Shown here in pieces: positions 1 through 8,526 of a stretch of DNA of 64,000 nucleotides (within the stretch, counting starts at the first letter, position 1; the number at the start of each line of letters is the position of its first letter). The position numbers were made by a program, and so were the translations under genes. The stretch is from contig CANRIP010000008.1 in NCBI GenBank assembly GCA_947630715.1, forward strand, positions 25,833 to 89,832. Direction: 5' to 3'. This DNA is from an uncultured Acetatifactor sp. (GTDB taxonomy: Bacteria; Bacillota; Clostridia; Lachnospirales; Lachnospiraceae). A model generated the notes under the pieces. That model searched no databases, was not told where the DNA came from, and saw nothing but the letters and a program-made list of their open reading frames with translations.

Positions 1-633
1 GGGGGGACGGAATACCTCCTGGGCCCCTCCTACGCCCCTTTGCGCCGGGAATTCACAGGCATTCCCAGGCGGGAAACCCGCCGGGAGGCGGAGCGCGTTT
101 TCGTGACCACGGGGGGCAGCGACCGGTTTAACCTGGCAGGGCGGTTTGTGAGCAGGGCCCTGGAGGATCCGGATACCTCCCGGCTCCAGTACCATGTGGT
201 AAGCGGCGGGTTTAATCCCCACCTTCCCTTTCTGACGGCTCTTTCGGACCGCCATGCCAATGTCCATATCCATCAAAAGGTTTCCCATATGGCGTCGCTG
301 ATGAGGGACTGCGATATTGCCGTTTCCGCGGGCGGCTCCACCGTGTATGAGCTGTGCGCGGCGGGAGTCCCGATGCTGTGCTTTTCCTTCGTGGAGAATC
401 AGAGAAGGATCGTGGAGAGCCTGTGGGAAAAAAAGCTGGCGGCGTTTGGGGGAAATTATGAAAAGGAAGGCGACGGGATGCTGGACGGTCTGGTACAGGC
501 GCTGAAAAAGCTGGTTCCCGATGAGGGGCTGCGGAGCCGGCTGTCCCAAAGGGGGCAAAGCCTGGTGGACGGCCGCGGGGCGGACAGAATCGCGCAAACG
601 CTGTGGAGCCGGGTGCAGCCAAAGGAAGGGTGA
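1..633 (+). CDS. pseG: PseG-like UDP-sugar hydrolase, 5' truncated
   Basis: The frame is open from the first base, so the gene begins upstream and only the last 210 residues are seen. The visible start (LLGPSYAPLRREF) and the later GGSTVYELCAAGVP segment match the C-terminal half of PseG-type GT-B-fold proteins. PseG hydrolyses UDP-2,4-diacetamido-2,4,6-trideoxy-L-altrose, releasing UDP, in pseudaminic acid synthesis for surface glycans or flagellin. The glycine-rich segment would bind the nucleotide, as in MurG-like enzymes. The gene ends 24 bp before a convergent MATE gene, so it is the last gene of its unit. A related UDP-GlcNAc-binding transferase is the alternative. The upstream partners that would settle the pathway are outside the window. 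Confidence 0.65.
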   Translation, partial: GGTEYLLGPSYAPLRREFTGIPRRETRREAERVFVTTGGSDRFNLAGRFVSRALEDPDTSRLQYHVVSGGFNPHLPFLTALSDRHANVHIHQKVSHMASLMRDCDIAVSAGGSTVYELCAAGVPMLCFSFVENQRRIVESLWEKKLAAFGGNYEKEGDGMLDGLVQALKKLVPDEGLRSRLSQRGQSLVDGRGADRIAQTLWSRVQPKEG

Positions 634-657
634 AGGGGCCGGTACCGGAAAGGAAGT

Positions 658-1980
658 TTATTTCTTTTGGAAACGGCCATAGAACAGAAGGGAGAGCAGG
701 GTGCCGATGGACCAGCCGATGGGCCACGCGCACCAGATGCCCGTGCTGCCTAAAAAGGTGGCGGACAGGAGAAAGGAAAGGGTGACGCGGAGGATCAGGT
801 CGCTGAACGTGGAGGCCATAAACGCCTTCATCCGTCCCGCGCCCCTCAACACCCCGTCTGCCACCAGCTTTGCGGACACCACAAAATAAAAGGGCGACAG
901 GATCCGCAAAAACAGTACGCCGGCGTTCATGGCCGTTGGGGACGGATCTTTCATGAAAAACTGCATCAGCGGCCCCGGAATCAGCAGATACAGCAAAACC
1001 AGGGGAACGCAGATCATCCACACCATCTGTAAGCCGGAACGAAACCCTTCCCGCACCCGGTCCTTCTTTTGCGCGCCCAGGTTCTGGGCGGTAAAGTTGG
1101 AGATCCCGTTTCCCAGGGTGGTAAAGGATGTGATGACCAGGTTGTTCAGCTTGACGGACGCGGAATAACCGGCCATCACGCCAGCGCCAAACTGGTTGAT
1201 TACCCCTTGAATCATAATATTTCCCACAGAGATAAAGCTTTGCTGGAGAATGCTGGGGACGGCGATCACGCTGATTTCCTTGAAATAACCCCAGGAAAAC
1301 AGAGGCCCCTTCCGGTCCGCCCGGATTTTGGAAAGCCTTTTGGCCAGAAAGAGCAGGGCCAGCGCGCAACTGACTCCCTGGCAGAGAAAGGTCGCCCATG
1401 CGACGCCGGCCACGCCCATGTGAAACCGGCTCACAAACAGAATATCCACCGCGATATTGGATACGGAGGAAGCGGCCAGGAAATAAAAAGGGGTTCTGGA
1501 ATCTCCCAGGGCGGAAAAAACACCGGTGGCCAGATTGTACAGAAACACAAAGGGAAGGCCAAAGATGTAAATGGTCAGATACAGGGCGGAGTCCTGAAAC
1601 ACGTCCTCCGGGGTATGAATCAGTTCCAGCAGCAATTCTTTGCACAGAAAACCGGCGGCCATCAGCAGGAGGCACAGTCCCACGGCGGCCAGCAGAGCCG
1701 TCCTGACGGCGGTTTTTACGCCGGCGGTGTCCCCGGCGCCGAACAGGCGCGCCACTGTGACGGAGCAGCCGATATTGCACCCGAAAGCGAAGGCGATAAA
1801 GATCAGGGTGATTTCATAGCTGTTGCCTACGGCGGCAAGAGCGTTTTCCCCGATCAATTTACCGGCCACAAAGCTGTCGGCGATATTGTATAGCTGTTGA
1901 AACACAACGCTTCCAAACAGCGGAAGGCAGAACATCCACAGAACCTTCCGGGGAGGGCCTACGGTTAAATCCTTGTTCAT
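658..1980 (-). CDS. MATE family multidrug/sodium exporter
   Basis: A 440-residue polytopic membrane protein of the usual MATE length. It opens MNKDLTVGPPRKVLWMFCLP, the typical N-terminus that runs into the first helix. The repeated hydrophobic blocks, with FQQLYNIADSFVAGKLIG early and NFGAGVMAGYSASVKLN-like motifs in the second half, fit two six-helix bundles. Members export cationic drugs or metabolites using Na+ or H+ gradients. The ATG at 1980 is preferred because a purine-rich AAAGAGA lies just before it; the frame is open further upstream, but that part reads like non-coding DNA. The gene lies downstream of two tRNA-Ala genes on the same strand. The substrate cannot be inferred. Confidence 0.9.
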   Translation of the reverse strand: MNKDLTVGPPRKVLWMFCLPLFGSVVFQQLYNIADSFVAGKLIGENALAAVGNSYEITLIFIAFAFGCNIGCSVTVARLFGAGDTAGVKTAVRTALLAAVGLCLLLMAAGFLCKELLLELIHTPEDVFQDSALYLTIYIFGLPFVFLYNLATGVFSALGDSRTPFYFLAASSVSNIAVDILFVSRFHMGVAGVAWATFLCQGVSCALALLFLAKRLSKIRADRKGPLFSWGYFKEISVIAVPSILQQSFISVGNIMIQGVINQFGAGVMAGYSASVKLNNLVITSFTTLGNGISNFTAQNLGAQKKDRVREGFRSGLQMVWMICVPLVLLYLLIPGPLMQFFMKDPSPTAMNAGVLFLRILSPFYFVVSAKLVADGVLRGAGRMKAFMASTFSDLILRVTLSFLLSATFLGSTGIWCAWPIGWSIGTLLSLLFYGRFQKK

Positions 1981-2096
1981 ACAAATCTCTTTTCTTTTAC
2001 CCTGAAACGGGTTTGTAAGGTAATAGTGCGACGCTCCGGGATAGGGAATAAAACGCAGAAAAATACCGTGCCGCGTATCACGCGGAACGGAAAGGT

Positions 2097-2125
2097 TTGT
2101 CAGGAGCGATTCAATATGGTATAAT
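2097..2125 (+). promoter_or_regulatory. Strong sigma-A promoter facing the tRNA-Ala genes
   Basis: TTGTCA at 2097-2102, a 17-bp spacer and TATAAT at 2120-2125 with an extended TG. It points rightwards, opposite to the tRNA genes and MATE. The bases TGGTATAATGATTCTGC recur exactly at 58831. The transcript could be a small structured RNA or could run antisense through the tRNAs towards degV at 2584. Confidence 0.55.
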
Positions 2126-2212
2126 GATTCTGCCGATGCAGAATCCCTGCCGATCAATCGGCAGTTGCCGCTTACGCGGCCCAATCGGCAGCCCCGTCCC
2201 CTGGCCGGGGAC
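2126..2212 (+). ncRNA. Candidate structured RNA: four consecutive hairpins
   Basis: Directly after the promoter at 2097-2125 come four perfect stems: GATTCTGC/GCAGAATC (2126-2145, loop CGAT), CTGCCGATCAATCGGCAG (2147-2164), GCCGC/GCGGC (2167-2180) and GTCCCC/GGGGAC (2196-2212). The stems are equally valid on the minus strand, where they could end tRNA-Ala transcription and protect the 3' end. No U-tract follows on either strand. An RNA gene is an inference from promoter plus structure. Confidence 0.3.
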
Positions 2213-2223
2213 GTCTGCGGGAG

Positions 2224-2296
2224 TGGAGCATACGGGATTCGAACCCGTGGCCTTTACAATGCGAATGTAACGCGCTCCCAACTGCGCTAATGCCCC
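2224..2296 (-). tRNA. tRNA-Ala (anticodon CGC)
   Basis: On the minus strand a full cloverleaf of 73 nt can be drawn: acceptor GGGGCAT/ATGCTCC, D-arm GCGC, anticodon stem TTACA/TGTAA with loop TTCGCAT, and T-arm ACGGG/CCCGT with TTCGAAT. The anticodon CGC reads GCG. The acceptor carries the G3:U70 wobble that marks alanine tRNAs. The 3' CCA is not encoded. It lies ten bases downstream of a second tRNA-Ala and is probably co-transcribed with it. Confidence 0.95.
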
Positions 2297-2306
2297 ATAG
2301 GTGCGC

Positions 2307-2379
2307 TGGAGCATACGGGACTTGAACCCGTGACCTCCACACTGCCAGTGTGGCGCGCTCCCAACTGCGCTAATGCCCC
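2307..2379 (-). tRNA. tRNA-Ala (anticodon GGC)
   Basis: A minus-strand cloverleaf of 73 nt with the same acceptor (GGGGCAT/ATGCTCC, with G3:U70) as its neighbour, anticodon stem CCACA/TGTGG and loop CTGGCAG, giving anticodon GGC for GCC/GCU codons. The T-loop is TTCAAGT. It differs from the CGC tRNA mainly in the anticodon arm, which suggests duplication followed by anticodon change. CCA is not encoded. Confidence 0.95.
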
Positions 2380-2415
2380 AAAGCGGGAAAGCCGCAAAAG
2401 CTTTCCATGTACCCT

Positions 2416-2443
2416 ATTATAACACGGCGGACGGAGAAATCAA
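2416..2443 (-). promoter_or_regulatory. Promoter of the tRNA-Ala pair
   Basis: On the minus strand: TTGATT (2443-2438), 16-bp spacer, TATAAT (2421-2416), placing the start about 30 bp before the first tRNA. Confidence 0.7.
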
Positions 2444-2583
2444 GGCAAACTTTCAAATCCCTGGGGAAAAACCCTCAAATCCCCGAAAAACCCTGCCGGC
2501 TTTGGACATGCCGGAAACCGCCATGCCACCGGCCGGGAAGTCCTGACCGTTGTTCCCGTTTAAGGAGAAAAGGAGAAAACACC

Positions 2584-3435
2584 ATGGTAAAAATTATTTC
2601 GGACAGTACCTGCGATCTGTGCTCGGAGCTGCTGGAAAAATATAACATTTCCATTCTTCCGCTGCACATTCTTCTGGGAGAGGAGGAATACGAGGATGGC
2701 AGGGATATCTCCATCCCTGAGATTTACGAATGGGTTCAGGCCCACAAAGAAACGCCCAAAACTTCGGCGCCGTCCCTGGAGAGAGCGCAGGAGCTGTTTG
2801 AGCCGTATCTGGCAAAGGGGGACGAGATTGTGTGCTTTTCCATTTCTTCTTCCATGTCTTCCTCCGGAAACGTGATGCGCATGGCCGCGGAGCGTCTGCA
2901 AGCCCAGGACAGGGTTCATGTGATCGATTCGGAAAATCTGTCCACCGGGATCGGGCTGCTTGTGGTGGAGGCGGCGATCATGGCGCAGGCGGGCAGATCC
3001 GCCGGCGAGATCGTGGAAAAGATGGAAGCATTAAAGCCCAGGGTGCGGGCAAGCTTTGTGGTGGATACGCTGGTGTATCTGCATCGGGGAGGACGGTGCA
3101 GCGGCCTGGCCGCCATGGCGGGCGGCGCGTTAAAGCTGCATCCCAGGATACAGGTGACGGACGGGGTGATGCAGTCCGCCAAAAAATACAGGGGAAATAT
3201 GGACAGAGTGATCCTCTCTTATGTAACGGATATGGAGGAGGATTTGAAACAGGCGGAACCCTCCCGGGTCTTTATCACCCATTCGGGCTGTGATCCTGAG
3301 ATCGTGGAGAAGGTGCGGGCCTATTTAAAGGGGCTGGGCGTTTTTTCCGAAATCTGGGAAACAAGGGCGGGCGGCGTGGTTTCCAGCCACTGCGGGCCCG
3401 GTACGCTGGGCGTGTTGTTTATCGCCTCCCGATGA
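2584..3435 (+). CDS. DegV family fatty-acid-binding protein
   Basis: The 283-residue product spans one DegV domain. It has the N-terminal SDSTCDL loop, ISSSMSSS near residue 88, IDSENLSTG near 120, THSGCDPEIVE, and SSHCGPGTLG at the C-terminus with the conserved histidine. In FakB, the studied family member, these residues hold the carboxylate of an acyl chain presented to the kinase FakA so that exogenous fatty acid enters phospholipid synthesis. The ATG at 2584 follows AAGGAGAAAAGGAG; the upstream in-frame extension is rejected. The gene stands alone, with an acyltransferase 49 bp downstream. A second, altered DegV domain is fused to a histidine kinase at 18079-20748. Confidence 0.92.
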   Translation: MVKIISDSTCDLCSELLEKYNISILPLHILLGEEEYEDGRDISIPEIYEWVQAHKETPKTSAPSLERAQELFEPYLAKGDEIVCFSISSSMSSSGNVMRMAAERLQAQDRVHVIDSENLSTGIGLLVVEAAIMAQAGRSAGEIVEKMEALKPRVRASFVVDTLVYLHRGGRCSGLAAMAGGALKLHPRIQVTDGVMQSAKKYRGNMDRVILSYVTDMEEDLKQAEPSRVFITHSGCDPEIVEKVRAYLKGLGVFSEIWETRAGGVVSSHCGPGTLGVLFIASR

Positions 3436-3484
3436 CGGGAACGGTAAAACTGGAAATGCAACTGTTAAGCAGGGAGAAACGGCC

Positions 3485-4537
3485 ATGAGCGGTACTCGCA
3501 GACCATATTTTGATGTGATAAGAATAGCGGCTTGTTTTCTGGTGATCGTGGTCCATGTGTCTGCGGCCCCCACCACCGACTGCCCGGTAGCTTCCTTTGA
3601 CTATCGGGTGGGCGCCGCGTATAATACGTTGTCCATAGCCGCTCCGGCCCTGTTTTTCATGCTGAGCGGAGCGCTTTTTCTGAATCCCGGGTCAAAGAAG
3701 GTCACGGTGAAACAGCTATGGGGCAAATATATCCTTCGCTTGGTGATCGCCTATGTGGTCTGGTCCAATCTTTTTACGATTATCATCTGTTCGCCCTATT
3801 ACTCCTTGTCCTGGGACACCGTCCTGGTGTATGCAAAGGCCTTTTTTATCTCTCCGCCCATGTATCATCTGTGGTTCCTTCCCGCGATGATAGCGATTTA
3901 TATGGTGCTGCCGCTGTTACAGGCCGCCTTTGCGGAAAAAAGGAACTGCCAGTATTTTTTACTGCTCTTTCTGGCGGTTCAGGTGATTCTGCCCACGATA
4001 CAGAAACTGGAGATCCCCTATGTGGATACGGCGCTGAACCAGTTGTATACCCGGGTTCCCTTTGTCCTGTGCATGGGATATGTGGGGTATTTTGTCCTGG
4101 GATATTACCTGAGTGTGGAGGACTTTACCGGGAGGATGCGGAGGATCCTCTATGGTTTGGGGGCGGGGGGATTTGCCGCGGCTGTGGGGATTGAGGAATA
4201 TCTGTCCGTCCGCCGGAATCTGCAGAACCCCGTCTTCAGCGATCTGTTTTCCCTCAATACCCTGTTTCTGGCATGCGCCGTTTTTGTGGGAGCCCGCTAT
4301 GCGCCGTGGAAGATGGACAAGGCGGCGCGTCCTTTGGAAAAACTATCCCGGCTGACCTTTGGCATCTATCTGGTTCACCCATTGTTTGTGGATCTCCTGG
4401 CGGCAAAGTGCGCTTTCCTGGAACACATCAATATGGTGATCCGCATACCGCTGAGCGCCGCGTTTATTTTTCTTTGCAGCGCGGCTGTGAGCTGGTGCCT
4501 CTCTAAACTGCCGGTTGTCCGAAAATATTTGGTGTAA
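3485..4537 (+). CDS. Membrane acyltransferase (acyltransferase-3 family)
   Basis: The 350-residue protein opens with YFDVIRIAACFLVIVVHVS; the histidine of that first-helix segment is the usual conserved residue of acyltransferase-3 enzymes. About ten hydrophobic segments follow, the normal topology. The late TFGIYLVHPLFVDLL segment is another family signature. Members O-acetylate peptidoglycan, exopolysaccharide or other surface sugars (OatA, WecH, NodX types). There is no extracytoplasmic SGNH domain, so it is the stand-alone form. The start follows AGGGAGAAACGGCC. The acceptor is unknown. Confidence 0.88.
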   Translation: MSGTRRPYFDVIRIAACFLVIVVHVSAAPTTDCPVASFDYRVGAAYNTLSIAAPALFFMLSGALFLNPGSKKVTVKQLWGKYILRLVIAYVVWSNLFTIIICSPYYSLSWDTVLVYAKAFFISPPMYHLWFLPAMIAIYMVLPLLQAAFAEKRNCQYFLLLFLAVQVILPTIQKLEIPYVDTALNQLYTRVPFVLCMGYVGYFVLGYYLSVEDFTGRMRRILYGLGAGGFAAAVGIEEYLSVRRNLQNPVFSDLFSLNTLFLACAVFVGARYAPWKMDKAARPLEKLSRLTFGIYLVHPLFVDLLAAKCAFLEHINMVIRIPLSAAFIFLCSAAVSWCLSKLPVVRKYLV

Positions 4538-4624
4538 TTCTGTTTCTGAAACAGGTTCGGCGGCCCAGGCGGGAAAAAGCCGGGTTTTGGCGTACCGCCA
4601 GGCGCAGGAAAGGGGGAACGGCGC

Positions 4625-5293
4625 ATGCCGACAGGGGAGCGAAAGGAAGGCAGGGAAAACCGCCCGGCCTGGGGGGAACAGCGGATGGCAGACGGGATCA
4701 GCCGTTTTCCCGGGACCCGGGAGCCGCTTTCCGCGGATATCGGCCTGATCCGATGCGGGGACGTGACGTGGATTTTTGACGTGGGCAGCACGGAGGAAGC
4801 CGCGGAAATGCTGAACGGCCTGCGGGGGCCGAAATATGTGGTTCTGTCCCATTTTCACCAGGATCACGCGGCAAATGCCGGCAGGGTGCGCTGCGACAGG
4901 CTCTACGGGGGCGGGTATACCTGTAAAAAGCTGGCCAAAGGGATGGGAGTGGCGGAACTGACGGAAGTGACGGAGCTGACGGAGTTTGCGGACGGGGTTT
5001 CCCTGTTCCCCATTCCGTCCTCCCATGCCAAAGGGTGCCTGGGGCTGGCATATGGGGAGTACGCGTTTCTGGGAGATGCCGTCTATCCGGCTCAAAAGGA
5101 CGGGAAGGCCGGATATAACGCCGGGGTTTTGCAGGAGACCATCCGTCTGCTGGAGTCCCTTGGGGCCAGCCGTTTTCTTATTAGCCACGCCGAGCCCTTC
5201 GAGGCAGATGCGTCCCGGGTGGTGGCATATTTAAAGGCCGTGTATGCCCTCAGGCAAAAAGGGCGCCCCTGGATCTTTCCGGAGGGCGCCTAA
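4625..5293 (+). CDS. Metallo-beta-lactamase-fold hydrolase
   Basis: The 222-residue protein has the metal-binding HFHQDH signature near residue 78, a later PSSHAKGCLGLAY histidine, GDAVYP (bridging aspartate) and SHAEPFEAD as the last histidine. These are the ligand positions of a binuclear MBL fold. It lacks obvious glyoxalase II or RNase features and is short, so the substrate is not predictable. RBS AGGAAAGGGGG precedes ATG 4625. It sits between an acyltransferase and the pullulanase; the last codons overlap a 20-bp motif repeated after the pullulanase gene. Confidence 0.8.
   Translation: MPTGERKEGRENRPAWGEQRMADGISRFPGTREPLSADIGLIRCGDVTWIFDVGSTEEAAEMLNGLRGPKYVVLSHFHQDHAANAGRVRCDRLYGGGYTCKKLAKGMGVAELTEVTELTEFADGVSLFPIPSSHAKGCLGLAYGEYAFLGDAVYPAQKDGKAGYNAGVLQETIRLLESLGASRFLISHAEPFEADASRVVAYLKAVYALRQKGRPWIFPEGA
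5267..5286 (+). repeat. 20-bp direct repeat, left copy
   Basis: CCCTGGATCTTTCCGGAGGG occurs here, at the end of the MBL gene, and again at 8378-8397 in the pullulanase terminator. The copies are 3.1 kb apart in the same orientation and bracket the pullulanase gene with its promoter. Confidence 0.7.
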
Positions 5294-5359
5294 AAGTTCG
5301 CTGCCGGTATCTTGATTTCCGGTCTTTTTCCCAAGCAAGCCGCAGGAACAGGAGTAAAA

Positions 5360-5386
5360 TATACAAAATAAGGTATACAAAATAAG
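5360..5386 (+). repeat. 13-bp direct repeat upstream of the pullulanase promoter
   Basis: TATACAAAATAAG occurs twice with a 14-bp period (5360-5372, 5374-5386), just ahead of the operator and promoter. It could be an UP-like element or activator site. Confidence 0.6.
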
Positions 5387-5390
5387 TTTC

Positions 5391-5428
5391 GGAAAACGCT
5401 TTCCTAATGTTCGGACGTGTGATATAAT
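5391..5428 (+). promoter_or_regulatory. Pullulanase promoter with LacI-type operator
   Basis: TATAAT at 5423-5428 has an extended TGA upstream. The -35 region is covered by GGAAAACGCTTTCC (5391-5404), a near-perfect palindrome centred on CG, the form of LacI/GalR-family operators such as MalR or CcpA sites. A repressor there would block RNA polymerase, consistent with maltose-type induction or catabolite control. Confidence 0.6.
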
Positions 5429-5495
5429 AGCCCCATCGATGATTGATGGGAGACAAAAACAAATCTCCCGGCAATGTAAAAGGAGGTATGGTACC

Positions 5496-8273
5496 ATGTG
5501 GGGCAGGGTTACAAAGAAACAGATCTTCCGGCGCATGAGCGCGGCTTTTCTGGCAGCGGCGCTGCTGCTTCTGGCAGCGACCGCGGGAATTACGGATCTG
5601 CCTGTGGTAAGGGCTGCGGAAGACCTTGTACTGAAACTGCACTATCACAGAGCGGACGGAGCTTATGACGGCTGGGACGTGTGGCTGTGGGAGGAAGGCG
5701 GAGAAGGAAGCGGCTACGCCTTTGAAGAAGAAAACGGTGAAATGGTAGCTACAAAGATAGTTACGCCCGGCGTGACTTCGGTGGGCTTTATTGTCCGTAC
5801 GGCGGACTGGACGAAAGATATAGACAAGGATCAGTTCATCGATATTTCCGAGATGGTCTCAGGAACCGTACATGTCTATGTGGAGTCCGGAGTGGAAGGC
5901 TATACAAAGGAATACGGCGACGATGCAGTCACCGGAATCAAGCTTTCAAGGGCCGGATACGATGAGGAAAGCCAGACGATCACCGTCACCATGACCGGTG
6001 CGGTGGAAGGCGACCCGGCGGACGCATTTTCCATTGTAAGCGCCAATGGCACCGTCCCTGTGGCAGAGGTATCGGAGGGCGGGGATTTGCAGTATATTCT
6101 GACGCCTGCGGAACCGCTGGATCTGACCCAAGAATACAGTATCCGTTTTGACGGAACGGAATACAAGATCGTCATGCCCAACATTTATTCTACCGAGGAT
6201 TTTGAGACAGAATACACCTATACGGGGGATGATCTTGGCGCAGTCTGGACCGCAGAAAAGACGTCCTTCCGGGTCTGGGCGCCCACCGCAGAGGCGGTCA
6301 AGGTGAATCTTTATGAAAGCGGTACCGAAGGAACCGAAGATCTGATCGAACAGCTTACCATGCAGCCGGATGTAAACGGTACTTGGGTGGCCGAAAAGGA
6401 AGGCGACTTAAACGGTACTTATTATACTTATCTTGTGACCGTCAACGGACAGGAGAGGGAAGCCTGCGACCCTTACGCCCGGACTACCGGCGTAAACGGG
6501 CGCAGGGCCATGGTCATCGATCTGGATTCCACCGATCCCGAAGGCTGGGACAGTGACGAAGACCCCCATGCAGGCATGACCTACAACGATGCGGTCATCT
6601 ATGAGCTGCATGTCAGGGATCTGTCCTCGGACGGGAGCGCAGGCATTGAGCATGTAGGCAAATTTCTGGGGCTTACCGAGACGGGAACTACCACTCCCGG
6701 CGGTATTCCCACGGGACTGGATCACATCAAGGATCTGGGAATCACCCATCTTCATCTTTTGCCGATCTATGACTATGGTTCGGTGGACGAGACCAAACTG
6801 GAGGAAAAAGCGCAGTTCAACTGGGGCTATGATCCCGTGAATTACAACGTGCCAGAGGGCTCTTATTCTACGGATCCTTACAACGGTGAAGTGAGAGTCC
6901 GGGAAATGAAGCAGATGGTCAGGACGCTGCATGAGAACCAGATCAGTGTGGTAATGGATGTGGTGTACAATCACGTGCAGAGCGCAGGAGATTTTTGCTT
7001 TAACGTGATTGTGCCGGGCTACTTTTCCCGTATTGATGAGAACGGCGCCTATTCTAACGGCTCCGGCTGCGGCAATGATACGGCGTCTGAGCGCGCAATG
7101 GTGAAAAAATATATTGTGGATTCCGTGAAATATTGGGCGGATGAGTACCACATCGACGGTTTCCGTTTCGATCTGGTGGGGCTGCTTGACACAGAGACCG
7201 TAAACGAGATCGTGACGGAGGTACACAAAGATCATCCCAGTGTGATCTTCTATGGCGAGGGCTGGACCATGAACACCACCTTGACCAAGGACGGGTACAC
7301 GCTGGCCACTCAGGTCAATTCCACCGAGACGCCGGATTTCGCGTACTTCAGCGACACCATCCGAGACGCCCTGAAGGGTAGCGTGTTCGATTCTTCCACG
7401 GGATTTGTGTCCGGCGCCCAAGGGTTGGAGCGAACCATCGAACAGTGTTTCCTCGGCCTGACAGACTGGTGTACGACGCCCTCTCAGACGGTCAATTATG
7501 CTTCCTGCCACGACAATTTGACTCTGATGGACCGACTGACAAGATCGGCGCTGAATTCGCCCAGAGGCGACAGGATCCGCATGAACAATCTGGCGGCCGC
7601 CATTTATCTGACAGCGGAAGGCATCCCGTTCATGCAGGCGGGCGAGGAGATGCTGCGCACCAAGCTGACTTCCAGCGGAAGTTTTGACGAGAACAGTTAT
7701 GCTTCACCGGATTCTGTAAACAGTCTGAAATGGTCGGATCTGGAGAACGAGGAATATTGGAATGTCTATGAGTATTACAAGGGACTGATCGCTTTCCGGA
7801 AAGCCCACGGAGCGCTGCGCCTGACCAACGCGGAGGATGTGCGGCAGAACGTGAGAGTGGTTGAAAATGTACCTGACAACGTGGTCGCTTTTCAGATCAA
7901 CGGCGGTGTGAACGGGGAAGTCTCCGACGGCCTGTTCCTGATTTTCAACGCCAACAATAACGCCGAGGAAGTGAAACTTCCCGAGGGCGTGTGGGACGTG
8001 TATATCAATGGCGAAAAGGCGGGAACGGAGGCGCTGGACACGGTTTCCGACGGAGTGGCCGTGGTGGAACCTATTTCTGCGTTGGTTCTGGTGAAAAGTG
8101 AGAACAGCGGGAGTATGCAGACATCGGCTCCTGCGGAAACGCAGGAAACGGAGGGGCCTGATTCTGACCAGGATACGGAAGGCTTCGCGGCGGGTTCTGC
8201 GGTTTTGATCATAGCGGGAGCGGTCGTGATAGCGGCGTTGGCGCTCATACTGATCAGAAGGAAAAAAAGATAG
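5496..8273 (+). CDS. pulA: Cell-surface pullulanase, type I (GH13)
   Basis: A 925-residue secreted enzyme that cleaves alpha-1,6 branches in pullulan and starch dextrins. Order: signal peptide (to about residue 40, ending VRAAE), CBM41-like starch-binding domain (LHYHRADGAYDGWDVWLWE), a linker domain, CBM48 (FRVWAPTAEAVKVNLY, near 265), and the GH13 barrel. The barrel has NWGYDPVNY (the pullulanase signature), VVMDVVYNHV, nucleophile D559 in GFRFDL and acid/base E588 in YGEGW. The C-terminus is a spacer, one membrane helix and RRKKR, so the enzyme is anchored without LPXTG. ATG 5496 follows AAAGGAGG. A LacI-type operator overlaps the promoter. Confidence 0.95.
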   Translation: MWGRVTKKQIFRRMSAAFLAAALLLLAATAGITDLPVVRAAEDLVLKLHYHRADGAYDGWDVWLWEEGGEGSGYAFEEENGEMVATKIVTPGVTSVGFIVRTADWTKDIDKDQFIDISEMVSGTVHVYVESGVEGYTKEYGDDAVTGIKLSRAGYDEESQTITVTMTGAVEGDPADAFSIVSANGTVPVAEVSEGGDLQYILTPAEPLDLTQEYSIRFDGTEYKIVMPNIYSTEDFETEYTYTGDDLGAVWTAEKTSFRVWAPTAEAVKVNLYESGTEGTEDLIEQLTMQPDVNGTWVAEKEGDLNGTYYTYLVTVNGQEREACDPYARTTGVNGRRAMVIDLDSTDPEGWDSDEDPHAGMTYNDAVIYELHVRDLSSDGSAGIEHVGKFLGLTETGTTTPGGIPTGLDHIKDLGITHLHLLPIYDYGSVDETKLEEKAQFNWGYDPVNYNVPEGSYSTDPYNGEVRVREMKQMVRTLHENQISVVMDVVYNHVQSAGDFCFNVIVPGYFSRIDENGAYSNGSGCGNDTASERAMVKKYIVDSVKYWADEYHIDGFRFDLVGLLDTETVNEIVTEVHKDHPSVIFYGEGWTMNTTLTKDGYTLATQVNSTETPDFAYFSDTIRDALKGSVFDSSTGFVSGAQGLERTIEQCFLGLTDWCTTPSQTVNYASCHDNLTLMDRLTRSALNSPRGDRIRMNNLAAAIYLTAEGIPFMQAGEEMLRTKLTSSGSFDENSYASPDSVNSLKWSDLENEEYWNVYEYYKGLIAFRKAHGALRLTNAEDVRQNVRVVENVPDNVVAFQINGGVNGEVSDGLFLIFNANNNAEEVKLPEGVWDVYINGEKAGTEALDTVSDGVAVVEPISALVLVKSENSGSMQTSAPAETQETEGPDSDQDTEGFAAGSAVLIIAGAVVIAALALILIRRKKR

Positions 8274-8377
8274 TTCTTTGAATCCAGGGCAGTCTGCCTG
8301 TCCTCTGCGCCCATCTTCTTCCAGGATTGCGTGATGACGTAAGAGCGTTTCCCAAGGCTGTTGAATCTCCGGGCTGT

Positions 8378-8397
8378 CCCTGGATCTTTCCGGAGGG
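8378..8397 (+). repeat. 20-bp direct repeat, right copy
   Basis: Second copy of CCCTGGATCTTTCCGGAGGG (other copy 5267-5286); its 3' part forms the left arm of the pullulanase terminator. Confidence 0.7.
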
Positions 8398-8417
8398 GGG
8401 TTCGTCCCCCTCCTTTT
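8392..8417 (+). terminator. Rho-independent terminator of the pullulanase gene
   Basis: GGAGGGGG (8392-8399), loop GTTCGT, CCCCCTCC (8406-8413), then TTTT. It lies 118 bp after the stop codon. Confidence 0.8.
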
Positions 8418-8468
8418 GGTGAGTTCCAAAAAAAATACGCAAAAAATACCAGGATTCCATCTTGGGGC

Positions 8469-8496
8469 TTGCAATTTTACAATAACGTGATATAAT
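8469..8496 (+). promoter_or_regulatory. Promoter of tRNA-Val and possibly rho
   Basis: TTGCAA (8469-8474), 16-bp spacer, TATAAT (8491-8496) with an extended TG. The tRNA begins about 30 bp downstream. Confidence 0.7.
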
Positions 8497-8526
8497 AACG
8501 AAGTAACCTTTGAGGTGGGTTGATAA

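Noticed and set aside
212..1780. A 522-residue frame overlapping the MATE gene on the same strand
   Set aside because: The composition is proline/arginine/glycine-rich shadow; the MATE frame has membrane helices and family motifs.
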